Assembly: GCF_013369485.1 (NCBI RefSeq)
Contig: NZ_JABWEB010000014.1
Location: forward strand, 1-64,000
Origin: Massilia sp. BJB1822
GTDB taxonomy: Bacteria; Pseudomonadota; Gammaproteobacteria; Burkholderiales; Burkholderiaceae_D
Direction: 5' to 3'
DNA: 64,000 nt
Part shown: piece by piece, positions 1-8,389 of the stretch
How positions within the stretch are numbered: position 1 is the stretch's first letter
Layout: each line of letters opens with the position of its first letter
Notes under the pieces: model-generated
Database searches by the model: none
The model's input: only the letters and a program-made list of their open reading frames with translations
What the model was told of the DNA's origin: nothing
Position numbers and translations under genes: made by a program

Positions 1-27
1 AAAAAAAAGCCCGCTCGAGGCGGGCTT
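1..27 (-). terminator. Rho-independent terminator of the SDR gene
   Basis: An 8-bp perfect stem (7-14 with 20-27) around a 5-base loop is followed, read leftward, by a run of T (A on the plus strand at 1-8). It lies about 110 bases downstream of the leftward SDR gene. Confidence 0.75.
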
Positions 28-136
28 AAAACTATTTTCTTGGAGGAGAATAGTGGAGACAGGAGAGATTATGCTGCGTCGCGGCATATATGTCTAATTT
101 TTGTTTTCGATACCTGTCATAGATTATTTGTATATC

Positions 137-901
137 TCAATTCTTGACCGGCACGGTGTAGTTCAAGGCCAGGCGGCCGCCGTCGGCATACAGGGTTTGG
201 CCCGTCATATAGCTGGCGTCGTCGCTGGCGAGGAAGGCGGCGATGGCGGCCACTTCCTCCGGTTCGCCGCAGCGTCCCAGCGGGGTGCGCGAGAGAATGG
301 TGTGGCGCGCCTCGGGGCTGCCCAGCACCGCTTTCTTGGCCAGTTCCGTCAGAATCGTACCCGGTCCGATGCCGTTGACGCGGATGCCATGCGGCGCCAG
401 ATTCAGGGCCATCACCTTGGTCAGCTGATTGACCCCGCCTTTCGACACCACATACGGCACTTGATTCGGAATCGCCAGCTCGGAATTCACGCTCGACATA
501 TTGATAATGCAGCCAGCTTGCTGTTTCACCATCTCGCGCGCCACGGCCTGGCTGCACAGGAACATGGATTTCAGGTTCACGCGCAGCACGCGGTCGAAAT
601 CTTCTTCCGTCAGGTCGAGGAAATCGGCGGCATGGGTGACGCCGGCGTTATTGATCAGAATATCGATACGGCCGAAGGCGGCGAGGGTGGCCGCCACCAG
701 CGCATCGACATCGGCTTTCTGGCTGACGTCGGCCGCAAAGAAGCGCGCCTGGTCGCCCAGCACCTCGGCGGCCTGCTGGCCTTCGGGCTTGATATCGACC
801 AGCATGACTTGCGCGCCTTCGGCCACCAGGCGCTGAGCGCAGGCGAGGCCAATGCCTTGGGTGGCGCCGGTGACGATGGCGACTTTTTGGGTAAGTTTCA
901 T
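137..901 (-). CDS. SDR family NAD(P)-dependent oxidoreductase
   Basis: Classical short-chain dehydrogenase of 254 residues, the usual family length. The cofactor motif TGATQGIG is at residues 11-18, NNAG at 84-87, and the catalytic Ser/Tyr/Lys region includes Y150 and K154 (YVVSK). Asp36 at the end of the second strand suggests NAD rather than NADP preference (family knowledge). The C-terminal GQTLYADGG segment is typical of 3-oxoacyl reductase or sugar/alcohol dehydrogenase-like members. The substrate cannot be read from the sequence. The gene stands alone, with its own terminator at 1-27, and is not overlapped by the next operon. Cytoplasmic. Confidence 0.9.
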   Translation of the reverse strand: MKLTQKVAIVTGATQGIGLACAQRLVAEGAQVMLVDIKPEGQQAAEVLGDQARFFAADVSQKADVDALVAATLAAFGRIDILINNAGVTHAADFLDLTEEDFDRVLRVNLKSMFLCSQAVAREMVKQQAGCIINMSSVNSELAIPNQVPYVVSKGGVNQLTKVMALNLAPHGIRVNGIGPGTILTELAKKAVLGSPEARHTILSRTPLGRCGEPEEVAAIAAFLASDDASYMTGQTLYADGGRLALNYTVPVKN

Positions 902-942
902 GAGCGTCTATTCTGTCTGTTCGGGATGGGGCGGATTGTAGC

Positions 943-1467
943 CTAGAGAATCAGCGCATCATTGGGCAGCTGATTGGGCCGCGTGCCGTCGGCCGGAAAC
1001 AGCCGCTGCAGAATGTCGTTGAGCTGGTGCAGGGCGGCCAGCGTGCTGTGATGGAAATCGCCTTGGGCAAAGCCTTGCGTCATGGTGCTGCAGATGGCTT
1101 GCCAGTCCTGGTCCGGCACCTGCCGCCCCACATTGCGGTCGGCCACGATGTCGACTTCGTGCGCCGCCAAGTTCACGTAAATCAGCACGCCGCAGTTTTC
1201 CTCGGTATCCCAGATGCCGTATTGGGCGAACAGGGCGCGTGCCCGCTCGCGGTTGCTGACGTTGCGGAAGGCAGCGCCAAGGTCCAGCGCCGCCTCCACG
1301 ATCAGGCGCACTTCGGCGCGGTGCAGCTTCTCGCCTTCGCCGATGGCCTGCTCGATGGCGGCCAGCGTGGCGGGCGGGAAGCAGCGTTTGCCGGCTGCGG
1401 AGCCGGTCAGCAGATGGCGCACTGCGCGCTGGCAGCGTGCCGCAAAGCTGGTGGGGAGCGTCGTCAT
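943..1467 (-). CDS. TPM domain protein (third gene of the lemA operon)
   Basis: 174-residue protein with a TPM_phosphatase-type domain across most of its length (IEQAIGEGEKLHRAEVRLIVEAALD, then GVLIYVNLAAHEVDIVADRNVG). It has no signal peptide and no obvious membrane segment, unlike its larger upstream neighbour. Its ATG overlaps the TAA of that neighbour by one base (TAATG), so translation is probably coupled. TPM proteins are commonly paired with LemA; the function is not established, with envelope or photosystem-repair roles proposed for relatives. The domain call is good, the role unknown. Confidence 0.85.
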   Translation of the reverse strand: MTTLPTSFAARCQRAVRHLLTGSAAGKRCFPPATLAAIEQAIGEGEKLHRAEVRLIVEAALDLGAAFRNVSNRERARALFAQYGIWDTEENCGVLIYVNLAAHEVDIVADRNVGRQVPDQDWQAICSTMTQGFAQGDFHHSTLAALHQLNDILQRLFPADGTRPNQLPNDALIL

Positions 1468-2297
1468 TACCAGTTCCCCGAGGAGCCGCCGCCATCGAAG
1501 CTGCCGCCGCCGCCACCGCCAAAACCACCGCCGTCGCCGAAGCCGCCTCCGCCCCCACCGCCGCCGCTATCGCGCGAAGCATTGCTCAGGGCATTGCCAA
1601 TGACGCTGCCCAGCATCACGCCCGCGGCATCCGAACTCCAGCCGTCGCGCCGCAAGCCGCGCCGCGCACTGCCGCGCATCAGCGGCAGCAGAACGAAGGC
1701 GCCGAACAGCAGCAGCGGCAGCAGCCAGCCGATGCCTGGACCCTCGTCGCTGGCGTGGGCTGGCGCTTTCTTTTGCGGCGCGGGGAAGTGCTCCTTATCC
1801 AGCAAGGTGGCGATGGCGCCGGTGCCCGCCACCAGGCCGCCGTAGAAATCGTTCTGACGGAAGTGGGGGGCGATCACATCCTGCAGCACGCGCTTGGATT
1901 GGGCATCGGTCAGCACGCCTTGCACGCCGCGTCCCGCTTCGATGCGCAGGCGGCGCAGGGCAGCGGGATTATCCTTAGCCACCAGCAGCAGCACGCCATC
2001 GTCCACGCCCTTGCGTCCCAGCTTCCAGGCGTCGGTGACGCGGATGCTGTACTGCTCGATGGCTTCGGGTGCGGTGCTCGACACGATCAGGACGGCGATC
2101 TGGCTGCCGCTCTTGGCCTCATAATCGGCCAGCACGTTTTCCAGCGCATTGCGCTGCTGATCGCTCAGCATATGCACCTGGTCGGTCACGCGCGCCTTGA
2201 GCTGCGGCACTGCGACGAAAGACTGCGCCTGCGCCGCCGCCATCATCCAGGCAAGGATGAAGGCCAGCAGGGCAGGGAGGAGAGTGTGCCGGCGCAT
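1467..2297 (-). CDS. TPM domain membrane protein with glycine-rich tail (YgcG-like)
   Basis: 276 residues. There is an N-terminal signal peptide (MRRHTLLPALLAFILAWMMA, then AQA), a TPM domain at about 35-175 (SGSQIAVLIV, GVDDGVLLLVAKD), one transmembrane helix around 190-207 (GWLLPLLLFGAFVLLPL), then a tail that ends in long Gly runs punctuated by Phe/Asp. This is the standard YgcG architecture: a periplasmic TPM domain anchored to the inner membrane. It lies 12 bases downstream of lemA and is coupled by TAATG to a second TPM gene, so the three form one leftward operon. The biochemical role of the family is not settled. Confidence 0.88.
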   Translation of the reverse strand: MRRHTLLPALLAFILAWMMAAAQAQSFVAVPQLKARVTDQVHMLSDQQRNALENVLADYEAKSGSQIAVLIVSSTAPEAIEQYSIRVTDAWKLGRKGVDDGVLLLVAKDNPAALRRLRIEAGRGVQGVLTDAQSKRVLQDVIAPHFRQNDFYGGLVAGTGAIATLLDKEHFPAPQKKAPAHASDEGPGIGWLLPLLLFGAFVLLPLMRGSARRGLRRDGWSSDAAGVMLGSVIGNALSNASRDSGGGGGGGGFGDGGGFGGGGGGSFDGGGSSGNW

Positions 2298-2309
2298 CGC
2301 GGCAAGTCC

Positions 2310-2912
2310 TTATTTTTTGCCGAAATCGACGGCGGGCGCGGTCGAAATGGCCTTCTCGTTTTCGACCTGGAAGGTCGGCTTGACCTGGTAGCTGAAGATC
2401 ATCGCCGTGAGATTGGTAGGGAAGCGCCGCGCCAGCACATTGTATTCCTGCACCGAAGCGATATAGCGCTGGCGCGCCACCGTGATGCGGTTCTCCGTGC
2501 CTTCCAGCTGCGATTGCAGGTCGCGGAAGCTGGTATCGGCTTTCAGGTCGGGATATTTTTCCGATACTGCCATCAGCCGCGAAAGCGCCGAGGACAGCTC
2601 GCCCTGCGCCTGCTGGAATTTCTGGAAGGCCGCCGGATTATTCAGCACCTCCGGCGTGACCTGGATGCTGGTGGCCGTGGCGCGGGCGCGCGTCACCGAT
2701 TCCAGCGTCTCCTTCTCATGCGAGGCATAGCCCTTCACCGTATTCACCAGATTGGGAATCAGGTCGGCCCGCCGCTGGTACTGGTTGACCACTTCGCCCC
2801 AGGCGGCCTTGATCGCCTCATCCTTGCTTTGGAATTCGTTATAGCCGCAGCCCGAGAGCAGGACCGCGAGAAAACCGAGTACGAACCAGCGTGAAAACGG
2901 GTGTTTGCGCAT
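2310..2912 (-). CDS. lemA: LemA family lipoprotein
   Basis: About 200 residues. The start chosen is the ATG at 2912, preceded by a strong ribosome site (AGGAGGGAAATC); an in-frame ATG 24 bases upstream is less likely. The N-terminus has a hydrophobic segment ending in the lipobox LSGC, so it is probably exported and lipidated. The remainder is the LemA fold, with conserved NQYQRRADLIPNLVNTVKGY and the downstream R-ATATSIQ segment, ending in a beta-rich motif (YNVLARRFPTNL). First gene of the lemA-TPM-TPM operon. LemA is widespread and of uncertain function. Confidence 0.92.
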   Translation of the reverse strand: MRKHPFSRWFVLGFLAVLLSGCGYNEFQSKDEAIKAAWGEVVNQYQRRADLIPNLVNTVKGYASHEKETLESVTRARATATSIQVTPEVLNNPAAFQKFQQAQGELSSALSRLMAVSEKYPDLKADTSFRDLQSQLEGTENRITVARQRYIASVQEYNVLARRFPTNLTAMIFSYQVKPTFQVENEKAISTAPAVDFGKK

Positions 2913-2978
2913 GATTTCCCTCCTGTATATGGACAAATATACACGTTTTGCAAAATCCGGGGCGTTCGCCGGGCAAGT

Positions 2979-2984
2979 TATAAT
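2979..2984 (+). promoter_or_regulatory. Candidate -10 element of pyrF
   Basis: A perfect TATAAT about 35 bases before the pyrF start. No convincing -35 hexamer is seen at the right distance, so only the -10 box is called. Confidence 0.45.
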
Positions 2985-3019
2985 GTAGGGTTTGCAACGA
3001 CGAATAAAAAGGGGCTGCC

Positions 3020-3841
3020 ATGACTTTTATGAATAAACTGAACGCCGCGTGGGCTGCCAATAACTCCCTGCTGTGCGTTGGTCTCGACCCCGACATGGCG
3101 CGCCTGCCGGCCCAGTTCCAGCAAGACCCGAACGGCATCTACCAATTCTGCACCGCCATCATCGACGCCACCGCCGATCTGGCCTGCGCCTTCAAGCCGC
3201 AGATCGCTTACTTCGCCGCCCTGAGCGCCGAACGCCAGCTGGAAGACATCTGCGCCTATGCCCGCGAAAAATATCCGCACATCCCGCTGATCCTTGACTC
3301 CAAGCGCGGCGACATCGGCGCCACGGCCAAGCAGTATGCGCGCGAAGCCTACGACCGCTACGGCGCCGACGCCGTGACCGTCAGCCCGTACATGGGTTCC
3401 GACTCGGTTGAGCCGTATATGGAATGGACGGACCGTGGCGTGATCGTTCTGTGCCGCACCTCGAACCCAGGCGGCTCCGACCTGCAATTCCTGCAAGTGG
3501 ACGGCAAGCCCCTGTACCAGCACGTCGCGCGCCTGGTCGCCGAAAAATGGAATGCCAACGGCCAATGTGCCTTGGTGGTCGGCGCCACCTATCCAGAAGA
3601 ACTGGCGCAAGTGCGCGCCATTGTCGGCGACATGCCGCTGCTGGTTCCTGGCGTAGGCGCCCAAGGCGGCGACATCGAAGCCACCGTCAAATCCGGCCGC
3701 AGCAAAGCCGGCGCCGGCATGATGATCAACTCCTCCCGCGCCATCCTGTACGCGGCTCCACAAGCCGGCGAAGACTTTGCAAGCGCCGCCCGCCGCGTCG
3801 CCCTCGAAACCCGCGACGCCATCAACCAGCACCGCGCCTGA
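3020..3841 (+). CDS. pyrF: Orotidine 5'-phosphate decarboxylase (group 2)
   Basis: 273 residues, the length of the longer (group 2) OMP decarboxylases. It converts OMP to UMP in the last step of de novo pyrimidine synthesis, in the cytoplasm. The substrate strand LLCVGLDPD is at about 18-26, and the catalytic Lys/Asp signature DSKRGDIG is at about 92-99. The phosphate-binding glycine-rich end (LVPGVGAQGGD, about 211-221) is present. A purine-rich site (AAAAAGGGG) precedes the ATG; a second Met at codon 4 is an alternative start. The gene stands alone, facing the sbcB gene across a palindromic repeat. Confidence 0.97.
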   Translation: MTFMNKLNAAWAANNSLLCVGLDPDMARLPAQFQQDPNGIYQFCTAIIDATADLACAFKPQIAYFAALSAERQLEDICAYAREKYPHIPLILDSKRGDIGATAKQYAREAYDRYGADAVTVSPYMGSDSVEPYMEWTDRGVIVLCRTSNPGGSDLQFLQVDGKPLYQHVARLVAEKWNANGQCALVVGATYPEELAQVRAIVGDMPLLVPGVGAQGGDIEATVKSGRSKAGAGMMINSSRAILYAAPQAGEDFASAARRVALETRDAINQHRA

Positions 3842-3860
3842 GGCGCCGCGCTTGAATAGT

Positions 3861-3908
3861 TGAGCCCGTGTCCACCTTGGGGTCTGACCCCATTCGGACA
3901 CAGGCTCA
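3861..3908. repeat. Nested palindromic repeat between pyrF and sbcB
   Basis: Outer arms 3861-3873 and 3896-3908 pair with one mismatch (TGAGCC, GTGTCC). An inner palindrome GGGGTCTGACCCC lies at 3879-3891. It sits between two convergent genes, so a transcription-end or REP-like dispersed element is the natural reading. No flanking direct repeats or transposase are seen. Confidence 0.7.
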
Positions 3909-3916
3909 GCCTTAGA

Positions 3917-5362
3917 TCAGTAGCGCTGGGGGGCGATCATTTCGGCGTAGTCGTAGAGGGCGCCGAGGATTTCTTCGCCGCGTTCGTCGGCCGTCTCCGA
4001 AAGCTGGTCGACTTCCATGAAGAGCTGCTCGACTGTGCGGGCGCCGGCTTCGCCTTCGAATAGGCGGGCGGCGCGGTGCTGTTCCCAGTGCTCCTGCTCT
4101 TCTTCGCTCAGGGTGTGGGGGAAGTTGCGGGCGCGGTAGCGGAACAGCAGTTCGCCCAGGCGGTCGTCCTGGAAGTGGGCGGTGGCGGTGGCCAGTTGCT
4201 CGGGCTTTTGCTTGCGCAGCGTTTCGAGCAGGCGGCGGTCGTTGTTGCCGACGAAGCCGCCGTACAGGTCTTCATCCACATCGGCTGCTTCGGGCACGGC
4301 GCGCTGGAAGACTTCGGCCCATAGCGCGCTCAAGTCCGGCCCGGCGGCGGCCAGTTGGGCGTGGACGCGGCCTTGCTCCAGGTCGAGACCCCAGCGGGCG
4401 GCCATCTGTGGCGTCAGGGTTTTCAAATTGCTAACGAGCATGGGCGATTTGTTCAGGTGCACGCTCTTGATGGGCAGACGGGTCACGCCTTCCGGCAGGT
4501 CGGCGCTGCGGCTGAACAGGCGCAAACGGACGGTTTCGGCATCCAGATTGAACAATTCTCCCGGATCGAAGCTACAATCCCATACAAGGACTTCGTTTTT
4601 ATTGCTGGGGTGAGGCGCCAGCGGCCAGACCAGGGCCAGGCAGCCGCGCTCGGCCGGGAACATGCCCGAGACGTGCAGGAAGGGCTGGCGCTGGGCCGGC
4701 GGCAGGTGCATGCCGATTTCCTCGGCCACGCGATCTTTCTTGTGCAGGGCCAGGCAGAAGTCGAAGAGTTTGGGCTGCTGTTGACGGATCAGGCGGGCCA
4801 GGGCAATGGTGGCGCGCACGTCGGACAGCGCATCGTGCGCCGCTTCGTGCACCAGGCCATTGGCCTTGCTCAGATGTTCGAGCTTGAAGCTGGGACGGCC
4901 ATCTTCGTGCTTCGGCCATTCGATGCCCTCCGGACGCAGCGCGTAGCACATGCGCACCACGTCCAGCAGATCCCAGCGGCCGCACTGGTTCTGCCATTCG
5001 CGGGCGTAAGGGTCGATGAGGTTGCGCCAGAACAGGAAGCGCGTCACCTCGTCGTCGAAGCGGATGGTGTTATAGCCGACGCCGATGGTGCCGGGCTGGG
5101 AAAACGCCTCTTCGATGATGGCGGCGAAACGGTGCTCCGGCACGCCCTGTTCCAGGCATTGCTGCGGCGTGATGCCGGTGATCAGGCAGGATTGCGGGTC
5201 GGGCAGGTAGTCGCTGGCGGGCTGGCAGAACAGCATGATCGGCTCGCCGATTTCATTGAGTTCGGCGTCGGTGCGGATGGCGGCGAATTGGGCGGGACGG
5301 TCGCGGCGCGGCACGACGCCAAAGGTTTCGTAATCGTGCCAGAGGAAGGTGTGGTTGCTCAT
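3917..5362 (-). CDS. sbcB: Exodeoxyribonuclease I
   Basis: 481 residues, matching E. coli ExoI. It degrades single-stranded DNA 3' to 5' and acts in recombination and mismatch repair. The exonuclease motif I is FLWHDYETFG at the N-terminus (DEDDh acidic pair D/E), motif II is GYNTIRFDDEVTR, and motif III includes HDALSDVRATIALARLI with the catalytic His and Asp. The SH3-like and C-terminal helical domains follow. The start used (MSNHTF) places motif I at the normal distance from the N-terminus; an upstream in-frame ATG at 5401 lacks a ribosome site, and the purine run there belongs to the divergent gene. Confidence 0.96.
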   Translation of the reverse strand: MSNHTFLWHDYETFGVVPRRDRPAQFAAIRTDAELNEIGEPIMLFCQPASDYLPDPQSCLITGITPQQCLEQGVPEHRFAAIIEEAFSQPGTIGVGYNTIRFDDEVTRFLFWRNLIDPYAREWQNQCGRWDLLDVVRMCYALRPEGIEWPKHEDGRPSFKLEHLSKANGLVHEAAHDALSDVRATIALARLIRQQQPKLFDFCLALHKKDRVAEEIGMHLPPAQRQPFLHVSGMFPAERGCLALVWPLAPHPSNKNEVLVWDCSFDPGELFNLDAETVRLRLFSRSADLPEGVTRLPIKSVHLNKSPMLVSNLKTLTPQMAARWGLDLEQGRVHAQLAAAGPDLSALWAEVFQRAVPEAADVDEDLYGGFVGNNDRRLLETLRKQKPEQLATATAHFQDDRLGELLFRYRARNFPHTLSEEEQEHWEQHRAARLFEGEAGARTVEQLFMEVDQLSETADERGEEILGALYDYAEMIAPQRY

Positions 5363-5412
5363 ATTTTGCAAAGTGGTTCTTGTTGTCGCATGCTGAAGCA
5401 AGGAGGTCTATT

Positions 5413-6030
5413 GTGTCAAATCCTGTTTCCCTGAATACCCGCAGCAATACGGTGGCGGGCACCGGCTCCGATGCTTCGGTCACGCCGGCCAATAAGGCGA
5501 AATTGCAGATGAATGCGAATATTCTGCAAGCCTCGCTGTCGGTGTCCATCGGCTCGCAGAACGATCCGCTGGCCCTGGTCTATAAGTCGGCGCTCACCAG
5601 CATCAACGAGGCGCTGAAGGCCGATTACGGCGAAAACGCGGTGCAGAATGCGGTCTCGCAGGACAATACGCCGGAAGGCACGGCGGGCCGCATCGTCTCG
5701 CTGTCCACCGGTTTCTTCGACTTGTACAAGAAGCAGAATCCCGGCCTGGGCGAGGACGAGGCGCTGGACAAGTTCATGGATACTATCAAGGGCGGCTTCG
5801 AAAAAGGCTTCAAGGAAGCGCGCGATATTCTACAGGGCTTGAAAGTGCTGAGCGGCGATATCGCTGCCAATATCGACAAGACCTATGAGCTGGTGCAGAA
5901 GGGCTACGCCGATTTCGTTTCCAGTCGCCGCGCCGCCAATGCCGAGAAGCCGGAGCAGACGCCGCCCACCAAGCCCACCACGCAGACGGCATCGGCGCAG
6001 GACAGCGGCAAGGCCGCCAAGGCCGCGTAA
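5413..6030 (+). CDS. DUF5610-like protein
   Basis: 205 residues starting at a GTG with a perfect AAGGAGG at 5400-5406, six bases upstream. The first 40 residues are Ser/Thr/Asn-rich and probably disordered. From about 55 to 170 there is an all-helical region (LTSINEALKADYG, TAGRIVSLSTGFFDLY, GGFEKGFKEARDILQGL, NIDKTYELVQKGYADFV) that fits DUF5610. The C-terminus is a Lys/Pro/Thr/Ala-rich tail. There is no signal peptide or membrane segment. The family has no known function. It diverges from sbcB with only 50 bases between starts, so both promoters must lie in that gap or inside the genes. Confidence 0.75.
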   Translation: MSNPVSLNTRSNTVAGTGSDASVTPANKAKLQMNANILQASLSVSIGSQNDPLALVYKSALTSINEALKADYGENAVQNAVSQDNTPEGTAGRIVSLSTGFFDLYKKQNPGLGEDEALDKFMDTIKGGFEKGFKEARDILQGLKVLSGDIAANIDKTYELVQKGYADFVSSRRAANAEKPEQTPPTKPTTQTASAQDSGKAAKAA

Positions 6031-6034
6031 GGAT

Positions 6035-7048
6035 TCAGGCTGCGGCCACCACCACCCGGTTGCGCCCCGTTTCCTTGGCGCGGTACAGGGCCGCGTCGGC
6101 GGCAGCGATCAAGGCTTGCTCGTCCTGGCCCGGCTGCAGGGCCGCCACGCCGAACGATGCCGTGATATGCGGCAGCGGCAGGCGCATATCGCCAAACACC
6201 ACCGCCTGGCGCATGCGTTCGCACAGGCGTTCGGCCACCGATTGCGCCAGGCCGATGCTGGTATTCGGCAGGATCACCATCATCTCTTCCCCGCCATAAC
6301 GCACCGCGCAGTCGGAAGGACGCAGCGCGCCGCTCAGCACCTGGGCCGCCGTGCGCAGCGCCTGGTCGCCCTGCAGATGGCCGTGGCTATCGTTGAATTT
6401 CTTGAAGTGGTCGATATCGATCATCACCAGCGACAGCGGCGCTTGCGTGTCGTGGGCCGAGGCCACCATGGTCGGCAGCAGGTCGTTGAGCCAGGCGCGG
6501 TTATACAGGCTGGTAAGGCCGTCGACCATCGACAGCTGGCGATAGAATTCGCCCAGCTTCTGGCGCCGCCGCAGCTGGGCATTGGCGGCGCGGATGCGGA
6601 AGGACAGCAGGCGCAGAAGATTGCGCGCCACGCCGTTCGATTCGTCGATCAGGCGCCAGACGGTAGCGGCTTCGATCTGCAGCAGCTCGCTCTGTTCCAT
6701 GGCCACGATGGGATTCAGATTGGCTTCCTCGTCGAGCACCGACTGCTCGCCCACGCTCTCTCCGGGCAGCACCTTGCTGATGGTGCCGTCGGCCATGCCG
6801 GTGCGGGTGTCGGCGCCCACGGCCAGCGCGCCGCGCAGCACGATGTAGAGGCGGGCGCAATGCAGGTCCGACACCGTTTCGCCTTGTTCCACCTGCACCA
6901 CGGGGCAGGCGGCCAGCAGCGGGGCGAGCTGCTTGGGGTCGGAGTCGCGGAACAAATGGAGTTCGCCGATCTGCCAGGCAGAAGCGCCGAAGGTACTGAT
7001 CTGTTTCAAGTTAGGCTTTCGATGTGCGGAATGCTCACAGGCAATCAT
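6035..7048 (-). CDS. Diguanylate cyclase with N-terminal cyclic-nucleotide-binding-like domain
   Basis: 337 residues. Residues about 28-150 form a cNMP-binding-type beta barrel (VQVEQGETVSD, ARLYIVLRGALAVGAD, LPGESVGEQSVLDEEA). A short helix leads to a GGDEF domain from about 172 (LSMVDGLTSLYNR). The active-site loop reads GGEEM at 252-256 instead of GGEEF, and a c-di-GMP inhibitory I-site RPSD lies at 243-246, exactly five residues upstream. The substrate/metal residues (MIDIDHFKKFND) are intact, so an active c-di-GMP synthase is likely. It is cytoplasmic, with no membrane segment. It converges on the DUF5610 gene with a 4-base gap. Confidence 0.9.
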   Translation of the reverse strand: MIACEHSAHRKPNLKQISTFGASAWQIGELHLFRDSDPKQLAPLLAACPVVQVEQGETVSDLHCARLYIVLRGALAVGADTRTGMADGTISKVLPGESVGEQSVLDEEANLNPIVAMEQSELLQIEAATVWRLIDESNGVARNLLRLLSFRIRAANAQLRRRQKLGEFYRQLSMVDGLTSLYNRAWLNDLLPTMVASAHDTQAPLSLVMIDIDHFKKFNDSHGHLQGDQALRTAAQVLSGALRPSDCAVRYGGEEMMVILPNTSIGLAQSVAERLCERMRQAVVFGDMRLPLPHITASFGVAALQPGQDEQALIAAADAALYRAKETGRNRVVVAAA

Positions 7049-7107
7049 AGCGCAATCGCCGCCGGGTGTGTTTCAATACCGCACCAACATTCGATACCGC
7101 GCGACAG

Positions 7108-7884
7108 ATGACTTTCACCGATGCCCTGGGGCGCGAACACGCGCCCGCTCCCGATGCCCGCATTGTTTCACTTGTGCCATCGATCACCGAGCTGCTGTGC
7201 GATCTGAGACTGAGCCAAAAACTGGTGGGCCGCACCGGCTTCTGTATCCATCCGGCCGAGGTGGTGCAGGCCATTCCCAAAATCGGCGGCACCAAGGATG
7301 TTAATTTCGACAAGATCCGCAAGCTGGCGCCCAGCCATCTGGTGGTGAATATCGACGAGAACGAAAAGCCCACGGTGGAAAAGCTGGCCGAATTCGTGCC
7401 GAACATCGTGGTTACGCATCCGCTGCAGCCGCTCGATAATCTGAAATTGGCGCGCCTGATGGGCGGCGTGTTCTGCGCGCAGCAGGCAGCGGAGGACTGG
7501 TGCGCTGCTTTCGCCGCCGAATACGCCGCCCTGCAGGCCGCGCCGAAAGGCCCGCCGCAGCGCGTGCTGTACTGCATCTGGCAAGACCCGTGGATGAGTG
7601 TTTCGCGCGAGACCTATATCGCCCGCATGCTGGAGCAGATCGGCTGGAGCATTCCCGATCTGGGCGCGGCGCGCTATCCGCGTTTCGACTGGACGCCGGA
7701 GCTGCTGGCGCAGATCGACCAGGTGCTGCTCTCGTCCGAGCCTTATCGCTTCACCGAGGCGCATGCGGATGCGCTGGAAAAGCAGATCGGCAAACCGGTG
7801 CAGCTGGTGGATGGGGAAATGATGTCCTGGTATGGCAGCCGCGCCTTGCAGGGCTTGCGCTATCTGCGCAGCCTGGGCGCATAA
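7108..7884 (+). CDS. Cobalamin/siderophore-type ABC substrate-binding fold protein
   Basis: About 258 residues from the ATG used here (MTFTDALGRE); a GTG at 7066 gives 14 more residues. The Peripla_BP_2 (BtuF-like) fold is clear: RIVSLVPSITELLCDLRL, VGRTGFC, IGGTKDVNFDKIRKLAPSHLVV, and the second lobe with RVLYCIWQDPWMSVSRETYI. In this family such proteins bind cobalamin or metal chelates for an ABC importer. Neither start gives an export signal, and no permease or ATPase lies alongside. A cytoplasmic or non-classical role is therefore possible. The ligand is not determined by the sequence. Confidence 0.8.
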   Translation: MTFTDALGREHAPAPDARIVSLVPSITELLCDLRLSQKLVGRTGFCIHPAEVVQAIPKIGGTKDVNFDKIRKLAPSHLVVNIDENEKPTVEKLAEFVPNIVVTHPLQPLDNLKLARLMGGVFCAQQAAEDWCAAFAAEYAALQAAPKGPPQRVLYCIWQDPWMSVSRETYIARMLEQIGWSIPDLGAARYPRFDWTPELLAQIDQVLLSSEPYRFTEAHADALEKQIGKPVQLVDGEMMSWYGSRALQGLRYLRSLGA

Positions 7885-7892
7885 GCCGTCCA

Positions 7893-7922
7893 TAAAAAAC
7901 AAAAGGCGCCGTTGCCGGCGCC
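7893..7922 (-). terminator. Terminator of the hibernation factor gene
   Basis: A 7-bp stem GGCGCCG/CGGCGCC (7905-7911 with 7916-7922) is followed leftward by a T-rich stretch (complement of 7893-7904). Confidence 0.8.
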
Positions 7923-7944
7923 TGCTTGCTGACTACTTGCCTGC

Positions 7945-8298
7945 TTACTCAGCCTGGTCTTCGACGAAGTCCGGCGTTGCGTGACGCTTATCGTACAGGC
8001 GCCCCAGGGTGCTGTCGACCGAGCGTTTCAGCTTCTCCACAGCGCCGCCGATAGACTGGTGCAGGGTGGCGTCATGATCGCTGACGGCAATCGGCTGGTA
8101 GCCATTGAGGCGCGCTTCGATCGTGCAGCGGATTTCGCCATCGGCCGATTTTTGCGCATTGTTATTACTGAGGTGAACTTCGACACGGCTAATGTGTTCG
8201 CCGAACCGGTTGAGCGCAGTGCTGACGACATTGTGTACATGGTCGTCCAGACCTGCATGACGTTCGATGGTTTTATCGGTGTTCACATGGATTTGCAT
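7945..8298 (-). CDS. hpf: Ribosome hibernation promoting factor (HPF/YfiA family)
   Basis: 117 residues from the ATG at 8298, which has a good site (GGGAGCAGCAA) just upstream; an in-frame upstream Met would add 12 residues. The S30AE fold is visible: MQIHVNTDKTI, then HISRVEVHLSNNN, CTIEARLNGYQPIAVSDHDATLHQSIGGAVEKLKRSVD, and a basic linker. It is the short or intermediate form, lacking the long C-terminal dimerisation domain. Members bind the 30S subunit in stationary phase and block mRNA and tRNA sites. Unlike in many proteobacteria it is not next to rpoN here. Own terminator downstream. Confidence 0.9.
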   Translation of the reverse strand: MQIHVNTDKTIERHAGLDDHVHNVVSTALNRFGEHISRVEVHLSNNNAQKSADGEIRCTIEARLNGYQPIAVSDHDATLHQSIGGAVEKLKRSVDSTLGRLYDKRHATPDFVEDQAE

Positions 8299-8389
8299 TT
8301 GCTGCTCCCGTTTGTTCATCAAGTCGCGTATCAACGCGATTCCATCTTACTCCTTTTGGCCGAACTTGCAGGGTAGCGCAGCGGATTAC

